From: Narthecium ossifragum
Taxonomy: Eukaryota > Streptophyta > Magnoliopsida > Dioscoreales > Nartheciaceae
Length of the DNA stretch: 64,000 nucleotides
Reading direction: 5' to 3'
NCBI GenBank assembly: GCA_963920575.1
Contig: OY986968.1
Coordinates: forward strand, 5,201,485 to 5,265,484
In this document: positions 24,977 to 34,900 of the stretch, in pieces
Numbering within the stretch: the first letter of the stretch is position 1
Layout of the letters: every line of letters starts with the position of its first letter
Made by a program: the position numbers and the translations under genes
The notes under the pieces: generated by a model
What the model was told of the DNA's origin: nothing
Seen by the model: only the letters and a program-made list of their open reading frames with translations
The model's database searches: none

Positions 24977-26016
24977 CTACCGCCCCAACTGACGCGCGCC
25001 TAGATGGAAAGATGCATCGACCTGGATAACCGTCGGCCTATCCGAATACCGCCCTGCAAGCACCGTCTCCTGCTTCCCCTTCCTCTGCTGTAGATATTCT
25101 TCAGCAAGCCTGATAGTACGCCTCGCAAGAACCCCTGCACTCTCGCTGCTGCCTTCATGGATAGCATTGTTCCGATCCTTCAAGGCCAACCACAGCGCGT
25201 ACCCAACATAGGCCTTCTTCTTCCTCATCCAAACACTACTACCAGATTTCAGGAGGACCTCCATTAATTCATCCAAGGAGTACACACACGGCAAACCATC
25301 CAGTTTCGCTGTAAAAACTAGACGCAACATCCTTTGCACCACTTGACACTCAACAAGCGCATGCGCCATTGTTTCCCTCTCCGCCCCGCAACGAGGGCAC
25401 TCCCTCTTCGACGCGGCACAGAACATCCAAAGTACATCACGAATCGGAAGCTTGGCATGGAGGACCTTCCAAAAAAAGAACTTCAATCTCGGTCCCACTG
25501 GAATTCTCCAAACGTTGCTCCAAACTATTTCCTCATCATCTATTGGCTTCATCTTCATCGACATGAAGTAGGCAGAGGAGGAGGAGACCACCCCGGACTT
25601 TGAGAAGTTCCACCGGCACCTATCTCCCACTTCCAACACTGAAACTGCAAGAATTCTTTCCGCAAGCAATGGATGGCATGCCCCTCTCACTTTGTTAGGA
25701 TCCCAGCCGCTCTCATCCATAAGATCCCCCACTAGGAGTTCTTCCATTTCACCATCAATACTCACCAATGATGGACTGTGTGCAAAGCTATCCTCCATGG
25801 CCCAAATATCTTTCAAAAAACTCAGTTTGCTCTTCAACCTAGGTCGGCAGCTTAATTCCCTTCGAAGCTTTTCAGCAGCCTCACAAAGTCCTTTCCAGTG
25901 ACATGGCGGTGCTTTAAAATCCTGGACAGCTGGTAGGATGCCGTGCCACTTATATTTTGCTCTCGCCACCAACGTCCAAACCGTTACCCTTCCATCTACA
26001 AATGCAGCCATACGGG
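24977..26016 (-). pseudogene. LINE ORF2 fragment: linker, zf-RVT and start of RNase H
   Basis: An uninterrupted frame of about 346 LINE codons contains CHWKGLCEAAEKLRRELS, GDRCRWNFSKSGVVSSSSAY, PVGPRLKFFFWKVLHAKLP and the zinc motif CPRCGAERETMAHALVEC (zf-RVT), ending IQVDASFHLGARQLGR at a stop. The open frame extends 15 codons further (to 26062) into the target duplication and host DNA, so its apparent ATG is not a LINE start. Loss of a single G near 24983 separates it from the RNase H remainder. Confidence 0.88.
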
Positions 26017-26076
26017 TCTTCAAGTTCATTTCAAGTCCAATACTGATGAACATTAGCCCCAAGCATGGAAAACTAA

Positions 26077-27327
26077 GGCTCTGTTTGGTGTGGGGTTAAG
26101 GGGGGTTATCCCCCCTTGACCCCCCTTAACCCCCCATTTATCCCAAAACAAGATTGGGGTTAGCTAATAGGGTTAGGCGGGGATAAATTTATCCTGGATT
26201 AAGCAAACCCAGTTTTCAAAGCCTACACCATGACCTAAATTACTATACTACCCTCAAATGATGTTGTTCTAATATGGGCATGTTTGGTTGCTGAGAAGTG
26301 AGCTGAAGTGGAGTGACTTTTTGGGGAGTGACTTCATTGGAGTGATTTTCTGGGATTTTCTAAGTTCTGGTGTTTGGTTGGCGCTTGAAGTGGAGATATG
26401 ATTAAATTATTAAATTAATGTGGACCAATCACGAGGTGATACGTGGCATGTGGGACCCATTTATATTAATATTTTATTTACAGTACGATATTATGAATAT
26501 TAAAATAATACTATTTTGGATGATGTGGATCAATCACGATGTGACACGTGGCATGTGTGACCCACTTATATTAATATTTTATTACAGTATGATATTATTA
26601 ATATTAAAATAATACTATTTTAGATGACGTGGACCAATCACGAGGTGACACGTGGCATGTGAACCCACTTATATTAATATTTTTATTACAGTATGATATT
26701 ATTAATATTAAAATAATACTATTTTGGATGACATGGACCAATCACGATGTGACACGTGGCATGTGTAACCCACTTATATTAATATTTTTATTACAGTATG
26801 ATATTATTAATATTAAAATAATATTATTTTGGATGACATGGACCAATCACGATGTGACACGTGGCACGTGGGACTCACTTATGTTAATATTTTATTACAT
26901 TATGATATTATTATTATTAAAAATAATGCTATTTTGGATGACGTGGACCAATCACGACGTGACATGTGGCACGTGGGACCCACTTATATTAATATTTTAT
27001 TTACATTATGATATTATTAATATTAAAATAATACTATTTTGGATGACATGGACCAATCACGATGTGACACGTGGCACATGGGACCCACTTATATTAATAT
27101 TTTATTACAGTACGATATTATTAATATTATTTGCCACTTCTCGGCGTGCCATTATATATAAGGGCATTTTTGGTATTGGCTACAAATTCTACCCTTATCC
27201 CAAGCAATCATTACTACTTATTCCCAAACACCAAAATGAGAATAAATTTATCCCCACTCCTTAACCCCACTTTTCTAACCCCAAAATCCCTTAACCCGGA
27301 ATAAGCTATCCCACATCAAACGGGGGC
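26077..27327. mobile_element. Harbinger-like MITE of 1251 bp with internal tandem array, TSD TAA
   Basis: Ends GGCTCTGTTTGGTGTGGG and CCCACATCAAACGGGGGC are inverted repeats, flanked by TAA at 26074-26076 and 27328-27330. Copy 2 has the uninterrupted site AAACTAATAATTAC at about 39829. The 3-bp TWA duplication and GTTTGG ends fit PIF/Harbinger MITEs. A further inverted pair (GGCATGTTTGGTTGCTGAGAAGTG near 26277 and CACTTCTCGGCGTGCC near 27135) suggests one MITE nested in another. Confidence 0.8.
26418..27130 (+). repeat. Tandem array, seven copies of a 104-105-bp unit
   Basis: The phrase CCAATCACGA recurs at spacings of 105, 104, 104, 105, 105 and 105 bp (26426 to 27054). Each unit contains GTGACACGTGGCATGTGG, CCCACTTATATTAATATT and ATAATACTATTTTGG. 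Apparent open frames across it (up to 211 codons) are repeat artefacts. Confidence 0.92.
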
Positions 27328-27434
27328 TAATAATTACGACAGAATCCTATCTTCCCGAGTATATCTTTCCCTCACATCTCCCTTTGATGCACACCCAAAA
27401 GATAAAAGATAACCATTAATTACTCTTCTCCAAG

Positions 27435-28621
27435 TAGGGGTGGCAATCTGGGTCATGACCCGTGAACCCGACCCGACCCGACCCGAGATAAACGGATTTG
27501 GGTTTGGTATAAACGGATTTGGGTTTGGTATAAACGGGTTCGGGTCATAAACGGGTCGACCCGTTTATGACCCGTTTATAAACGGGTCGGGTCGGGTTGA
27601 CCCGCGGGTTAGGCGGGTCAACCCGTTAACCCGTACCCACTAGTTACCCAGCCATCTACCAGGTCAACCCGTTTATGTAGATTCTACCCTGACTACCCAC
27701 TTCCCTTACCCAGCCACCTACCCTTAGGAAGGCTCTCACCCTCTCCTCCACTCCTCTCTACTCCCCCCCCCCCCCCCCCCCCCCGCCGTCCGATCTCCCT
27801 CTCCCTCCGGGCCTCCGCTCCTCTCACCCTCTCCACCTCCTCCCTTGCCTCTCTGCTCCCCCCCTCTCCACGGCCTCCGCCTCCGCCCGGACCGCCACCC
27901 ACTCCTTCCCGTCACCTCCACGGCCTCCTCCCGTCGCCTCCACGGCCTCCTCCACGCCCCCCACTCCTTCCCGTTGCCTCCACGGCCTCCGCCCCCCAAG
28001 GCACTCCTTCCCGTCGCCGTCCTCCACGGCCTCCGCGAGGTCACCTCAGCGCCGACCACGACCACGAAGCTCCACTGCCATCCAGATTCGTCCAGATCCG
28101 GCTGCATCCCGGCCAGATCCGGCTGCTTCCTCGCCGCTACGACTCAGATCCGGCCAGATCCGGCCAGATCCAGCCAGATCCGGCCAGATCCCAGCCAGAT
28201 CCGGCCAGATCCGGCTGTTCCGGCCAGATCCGGCCAGATCCGGCCAGATCCGGCAAGATCCGGCCAGATCCGGCTGTTTCCCGCCCAGTTTGTAATTAGT
28301 TGTAATTTAATTGTAATTTGATATGATTGCTTGTATGATTGTAACTTGTAACTATTGAGAATGTATTTTGATCAGATTATAATTAGTTGTAATTTGATAT
28401 GTTTAATTGTTGTTAAACGGGTCAGATCGACCCGACCTGACCCAACTCATGTAATAAACGGGTTAGGCGAGTCGGGTCGGATTGACCCGTTTATAATTGG
28501 GTCGGGTTCGGGTTTACAAACCTGACCCGTTTATTAAACGGGTCGGGTTCGGGTTTGGTGTTTTGTTAAACGGGTCAGTGTATGATCGAATCCGACTCGC
28601 GAACCCGAATTGCCACCCCTG
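27435..28621. mobile_element. hAT-like non-autonomous element of 1187 bp, TSD TCTCCAAG
   Basis: It begins AGGGGTGGCAAT and ends ATTGCCACCCCTG, flanked by TCTCCAAG at 27427-27434 and 28622-28629. Copy 2 contains the empty site CTTCTCCAAGTCAGTCC near 39920. Both ends carry dense ACCCGACCCG/CGGGTCGGGT motifs. The centre has a C20 tract (27765-27784) and a CCAGATCCGG minisatellite. Same family as 16439-17744. Confidence 0.88.
28085..28275 (+). repeat. GATCCGGCCA minisatellite
   Basis: A 10-bp unit (CCAGATCCGG and variants GATCCGGCTG, GATCCCAG) is repeated about 14-16 times. It lies inside the hAT-like element 27435-28621. Open frames through it are low-complexity and are not genes. Confidence 0.85.
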
Positions 28622-28811
28622 TCTCCAAGTCAGTCCATTCCAATTTCCAAACCCCAATGAACCTATAATCCCAAACATGGAAAGCAAATTGACCCACAAA
28701 CCCTCCTCATAGGAAGGTAAAGTTGTCATTGTCCAAAATGCCACCAAAACGCCGTTTTCGGTTTCACGCTCTGACACCAAAAACAAAGGATTCGATTCAA
28801 AACGAAGCCCA

Positions 28812-28870
28812 GCCGCCAAGTGGAACGTTTGCGCAAAAGTAACTCCCGCTCTCTGTCACTATTTCTATAC
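28812..28870 (+). promoter_or_regulatory. Core promoter of CDCA7-like gene A: E2F-like site and TATA-like box
   Basis: TTGGCGGC (minus strand of 28812-28819) fits the E2F consensus TTSSCGSS; ACTCCCGC at 28842-28849 is a second partial match. TCTATAC at 28864-28870 may act as a TATA element about 80 bp before the ATG. The same order of elements is found before gene B. Function is inferred, not shown. Confidence 0.4.
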
Positions 28871-28947
28871 CCTTCCGCCACCCACCACCTCTTTGTTCTC
28901 TCCTCCTCCCTCCTCCCTCCTCCTCCAGTTGGTCTTGGGTGGCGATC

Positions 28948-31900
28948 ATGGCCGTCGAATCGTGCTCCGATGCCGTCACCAGCAACAACGAGCAGGCGGC
29001 GAGCAGCAGCAAGAAGAGCTGCCTCTCGCCCAAGAAGCCTCCTGCCAAGCGCACCAAGAACCCTGGAGTGCGCGTTGTTGGTAGTCTGATCTACGACTCA
29101 GAGAAGGGGACAAGTTGCCATCAGGTACTTTTTTTCAGTAGATTCTACCCAGGTCGCTAAATTGTCTGACTTTTGGAAGAAACTTTTAAAAAATCCTTTT
29201 TGATGCAGTGTCGGCAGAAAACTCTGGAGATTTCAGCTGGATGTAAGAAGGTGAAGAGCCAAAATAAGCCATGCCCGCTGAGATTTTGCCGCAAATGCCT
29301 CCTCAACAGGTCGATCTCGCTGCTTTCTTGTCAAATTTTCTGATTCCTTTTTGCCGCATTTACTGTTCTTTTTGGGCTTTGCTTTGGTGCTGCGTGTTGG
29401 ATAGAATTGGATCTTGTTGATGTAGATATGGGGAGAATGCGGAAGAGGTGGATCAGCTCGGAGACTGGATTTGCCCGAAATGCCGGGGCATCTGCAACTG
29501 TAGCCATTGCAGGTAATGCCTCTTTTCATGGATGGATCACTTGCGCTGCAGATCAATTACCATTGTTTTCCCTTTTTGTTGATGCGGGTTATGGATATTA
29601 CTCTTTCAGGCCGAAGAAAGGGTATGAGCCTACGGGACAACTTTATCACACGGCAAAGAGAATTGGTTTCTCCTCGGTTCATGAGCTTCTGAATCATCAA
29701 GGGTTTGAAAGTTTAGTTGCAGAAACTTCGGTAATGCCCTGTATTTATTATTTCTGACAATCTAATTGTTTGATTGAATTACACACTTCCCTTTCCTGAA
29801 TTTTGTATTTGATCTTCAATAGGGGCCAATAGCTAAAAGAGTACAAATCGATGAGAATGATGTTAGGGAGGATAAAGCAAATCCTTTTGTTGCTGTTGGG
29901 AAGTCTAAAGAGGCACTCAAGATGAGGAACCAGAGGAAAAGGAAAATGCTCAACGAATTGATGCAGGAAGAGCGAAGTGTAATTGCTAAGCCTGATTATG
30001 AAGAAATCGTGTTACCACAGGGCATTCCAGTTCTGACAGTTGCTGGTGTTGAATTGTCTGCTGATGATGTCGGCCCCACCTTACAGTTTCTTGAATTCTG
30101 TAACACGTTTTCAGAGGTATATAGTGGTGCTCGGCTCGTCCACAACATAGTAACAAATTTGAAAGGATTGATGGGGTTTCATTGCCTAATTAAATGACAA
30201 ATGCAATTTTTTTTGTGTGATGTCCTGTTAGATTTTCTGGAAAAATGTTGGCTTCTAGATGGCGCTTATAAGCAAAAGTGGGTTGTGTCATGGAGGTTAT
30301 GATTCTGCTGTCTAGGTTTCCTTTTTACTAGTCAGCTTTTGGGCCATGGTTTGGTAATAAACTTGGCACGAAACTGAAATAGTTTCTCTTGCATATACTT
30401 GAGAGATCTTGGTTCCTCTTGAATTTAGTCATGCGTTTTATTTTTATCAGTCTCCTTGAACTCGAGAAAGAATTGTGAACCTTAAGTTTCCTAAAGCTAC
30501 TAATCATCTCTCCTTTTCTCCATTATTACCTTAGTTTCACTAGATAACACGATTTAGAGATACACTGATATGTTGATATGCTGATAGACATATTTGGTTT
30601 ACAGGTTCTTCAGATACAGAATGGTCAGCCTGAATCCATTCTTCGAGAAATAGCAAGAGGATGTGGCGGGCGTCGGGAAGTTTCTTCGCCGGTCATTCAA
30701 TTCCAGATCAAGTTGCTAACTCTGATCCAAAAGGACATGGGCGATGGGTATAGCCTTTTGCAGCCATTATTGCTCTGAACAATCCATCGGATACATGCAT
30801 TGATTTTTTCATCTCTTTCTTTCATTAGGTCAAGCAACAGAACTTCATGGTTCGAAGCTCTTGGAAACTGTATCAATGACTCTCCCTGTGCACCAAAGGA
30901 ACTGCAGCTTGTTTTTCCAAGCCAAGGGGCTGTTGAGTTTCATAATTTGGATTCATCTAAAAAGCTAAGACTTTTGAACTTTCTTTGTGATGAGATCCTT
31001 GGCACTAAGTAAGTTTTAACCTTTAAGGTTCAAGGGAGCACATATGATTAATCGTAATTTAACCTACATGATTCCTCCTTGTACAGAGATATGAGGAGTT
31101 GGATGGAGGAAGAAAACACAAACTTTCTTGAAAGAAAGAAGGAAGCTAAGGAAAAAGTTTGTGCTGCTAAAAGAAAGGTTCCAGTCTCAGCAAAAGTATT
31201 ATCTCTTTGGATCTTTGTCTGGTCAGTTTACTAAAATTTTATCTTGTGCAGGAAAAGATTTTTAAGCAGAATCTGAAGGATGATTTCTTGAGAGTTGCGC
31301 TTTCCATGATTGAACAAGATCCTATTTCAGTTCCAGAGCATGAAGACCTAATGTCAGAGAAGAAGTCTAAATCAGGAAAAGCTCATGCAGAGGTGCTCGA
31401 GTCCATCAACCTCTTACCTGAAAGTATGTCACCGGCTTAGATTCCATTTTTCTTTTATCCACATGGCTGTGTGGATGGCGCACATACTCATGCTGTGCGA
31501 ACCACGTATCAACCATTATGGTTTGTGAGCCCTACTCTCATTGCAGTGTGTCCGCAGGTGGGAGCTCTTGATATGTAGTTCACACAGCATGTGGATGGGT
31601 TTTGTCCACACTTGAATCGTGGATCTATTATTCTTCTTTATATGTTGCATTGCTTGTTACTTGGCGGCACAGACTCATATAGGGCACTTTACTCTTTTAT
31701 CCACTAAATTTTTCAGTCTATAGGTTTAATACTGAGCAGTTTGAGCTATATAAAATTGGAGAATTCATAAGAGTGGAAGCCCACTTTTTTGTAGCTTGTT
31801 AAGCTCGAACAGCCCTTTAGGTTATCAGTTCTATTTTCAGATCTGGAAATATGGCAGTTTGGAGGCTGGATGATTCAAATTTTTGGTCCTGTCCTGCTCT

Positions 31901-34900
31901 TACCCTTCAAGGTTGGACTTTGGAACCTTGGAGGTGCTTCTGATTCTATAAAAAGCTAGAGAGCCTTTTGCAGGTGCACTTATTGTTGGATTTTGTCTTA
32001 AAAATCTCATATGGAATAGGATTTCCTAATGGGCATTCCTAGGTTTGCTTATGCGAGAACCTAGGACTTGGAGTCTTGATGGGATCCTCGCAGAAGTCTA
32101 AGACTAAGAAGATGCATTGTTCGGGTGAGGTTGAACAGTAGCAAACCTCTTAAAGGGGGATATGGTGCTATATCTTCCAAGAATAGAAGTGCTCATCGAG
32201 ACCGAAGGTCATGGCTGTGAAGGCAACGTAAATGTTTGTCTTATCAGAGATTAGTGGAGGTTCAAGGAGTTTGCATGAAGCCATGTGGATGAAAGAAAAA
32301 CTCCACGCTATTGCTAGCTAAAGTTCATGTTAGCTTCTCTTTTTAGAAAATGTTGGAATTCTTGATCACCCAAGTTTGAGTTGGTATGGTGTATGTCAGT
32401 GGTTGGTTAAAAGGTTGCATCTTTAGGCAGAGAAGACGAAGAGTTCAAGGACTCGTTGGGACTAGTGGACCTCTTGAACGTGAGAGGGCACTTAGACTTA
32501 TGTGGAATGAGGGATTTAAGCGAAGATGAAGATTGTTGGACTTAATCTCGAAATCCAAGAGAAATAGGATTCCTAGTAGGATTTCTTGGATTTATGTGAG
32601 GAGAGGGAATTAGATTCATGATAGAACTTAAGGAGAAATCATACATGAACAAGGAATATGAGGTGGGTGTGCTTACCTTTCTTAGAACGCTCTTATCCTT
32701 AATCATGAGATATTAGTGTTCCTTGGGTGCCAGTGAAGCATGTAACATTCTTGTACGTGGTGTGTTTTTCTCTCTTACTTAATTTTGTAAACCTAGTCTG
32801 ATCGACGACCCTACTAGTTGATCATTTGAGGGTGGCTGGTTTATTTTACAAACTTCAAACAAACTATTCAAGGTTAATTCTGCAATTGTGAGTTAAAACA
32901 AGCTCCATATTGACCCGTTTTCTGTTTGAATACAGAATTCATTTTCAATCTTCTTAGAGGTAACTTTTTGGAAAGTCAATCAAATAAGGTAATGAAAAAA
33001 ATTTAAATCGTCTAGGTTTATTAAATGGAAAAAAAATGTCATACAGCAGGAACATGAAATTAGAGATGATTTAATATAGGGAGGCCTATAAATAAGACCA
33101 TCGGCATTATTTAAGCATGATTGTCATGGTTTAGATTTCCAATTGTGGAGCACACCTTCGAGTTGAGAAGGCTTGAATAGAAGCTACAACTTTGAACACT
33201 TGGTTATTTATTGGCTTCATATTCACATGCCAAAGCTGAATTCTTTGTAAACGTGACATTGGCTATCAAGGGTCTTGTTAGAAGACTGAAAGCCATTTGC
33301 TGGATGGAGAAGATTTATTAAGTTGGTTCCTTGGTTGGAATCAAGAATTGCCATGCGCCAACACTAGATGTATTGTTGGCACGGTCCATGTTGATTGTCG
33401 GCACCCAGCTGGTGGCAGTGGCACAGAGGTGGTGCATTAAGGACCAAAAGGCAAGACCATGAGAGTGATATGACTCACTTAGCTAGAGATCAAGCCCAAC
33501 AAACTCTAGAGCAGATCGGTCCATATCAGAAGGAGGCAGACAAGGCGAAGACTAGATCAGCTATGCATGAACCAACCAACAGGACGAAGTTAGATCGAAT
33601 GGGACCAATCACGAGAACGGGATTGTTCGAATCAAACACCATCAGGGCAGCTGATTTGAGTTTCTTGTTTCCAAGTTTAGATATTTTTCATCCTTGGACT
33701 TATCTTATTAGTTTTTGAATTTCCTAAAGTTTTTCCTTGATTGTTAGGAAGGACTCTAATCATATTAGGATTAGATTCTATTTTGCTTGTATTTAGTTAC
33801 CAGCATAGTAATGGAAACTATGCTGAATTCTTCCCTTCTTTTGGCGTTAAGGCTAAGATGTCTCTCCAGGCTCCTCTTCCATGGAATCCATGTCCTTCCT
33901 CTTAATGTTCCACCCACTCAACATCATAGGCAAGCTCAGGAAGAAGGATCCAGTGGCACTCCCACTGGGATCCACTCCATCTACAAGGCAAGTTACGCGT
34001 GCTTGGGCTAAGCAGTGTATCAAAGAGTGAGAATTAGAGGGAGGAGGGAGGTCGTCAATATTGGGGAGGAGATGAGCTCACTGGTTGATTCGGGAGGAGA
34101 GAAGGAGCAGCATCTGCATCGGGGAGAGGAGAGATTAGGGTCTGATTTTATTTTAGATTGAAAGTTAGAATCGTATTAAATTTAACTTTGAATAAAATAA
34201 TAAAAGCGTCAATTAGCGCGGGTTTTAGGCCAAACGAATGGAAAACATCGGATGTGACGACCTGGGGCATAAATTCTGCCAGTCTTTTGCCAGCATAGTA
34301 CATACTGGGTGGCATGCAGACTGCCACCCAGCATGGAAAACCTTGATTTAAACTCTAGATGTTAGTCCAGGCAGCCTACATGTCAGCATTTACAAGGCAC
34401 CTGGATCTGACAGTGTTAAAAATTGGATGGTTGATAGTCTATTGGATACATATGTTAGATGCAGTCTATGGATTTCTGTATATATTTATAATGAGGTAAA
34501 TGGAAAAAAGACCTGCTTTGTCGCAACAAGAGGAGAGACTTTATTTGAGGGTTAGTGTTGTCTTGTCCATAGTGGGTGGAATTCTATTTTGGGTTTCTTT
34601 TTCTCCCATTGAAGCACCACCGGCATCTTTAAGGGTTGCCTTTGTTTTAGACATTATCCTTCAGATATAACATCAAATTTCTTTACTTAATTCCTTATTT
34701 GGTGAGTAATAAATATTTCATGGACATGTTTTTAAGATACTCAAGTAGTTTTCGACCTTTCGCATTTCACCCTAGCATCCCCCTACCAGTTCTCTTCCGA
34801 TTCCAAACATGACAAGATAGCATTTATGGACTCCCTATATATGATAAATTCCAAAGAATGATGGTACTTTCAAAAGCTTCTGTTTGAAAGCGAGTTTCAA

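Larger units (their letters stand above)
24548..26016 (-). mobile_element. Young 5'-truncated L1-type LINE, TSD 16 bp
   Basis: Perfect 16-bp copies TCTTCAAGTTCATTTC flank the element at 24532-24547 and 26017-26032. The A-tail is the T-run at 24548-24569 on the + strand, next to the tail motif GATGAGTTGAGCC. The element is truncated after the RT domain and keeps the linker, zf-RVT and RNase H. It is inserted in the upstream region of gene A; gene B lacks it. Confidence 0.93.

Noticed and set aside
26018..26062. The ATG at 26062 as the natural start of the LINE protein.
   Set aside because: These 15 codons derive from the target duplication and host DNA; the LINE begins at 26016.
26629..27264. 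A 211-codon open frame with repeated NHDVTRG and LILIFYY units, like a repeat protein with membrane segments.
   Set aside because: It is the translation of the 105-bp tandem array in a MITE; a unit length of 105 is a multiple of three, so the frame stays open by arithmetic.
27693..28321. Gly/Arg/Glu-rich and Pro/Ser/Arg-rich frames on both strands.
   Set aside because: They translate the C20 tract, purine-rich stretches and the GATCCGGCCA minisatellite inside a hAT-like element.
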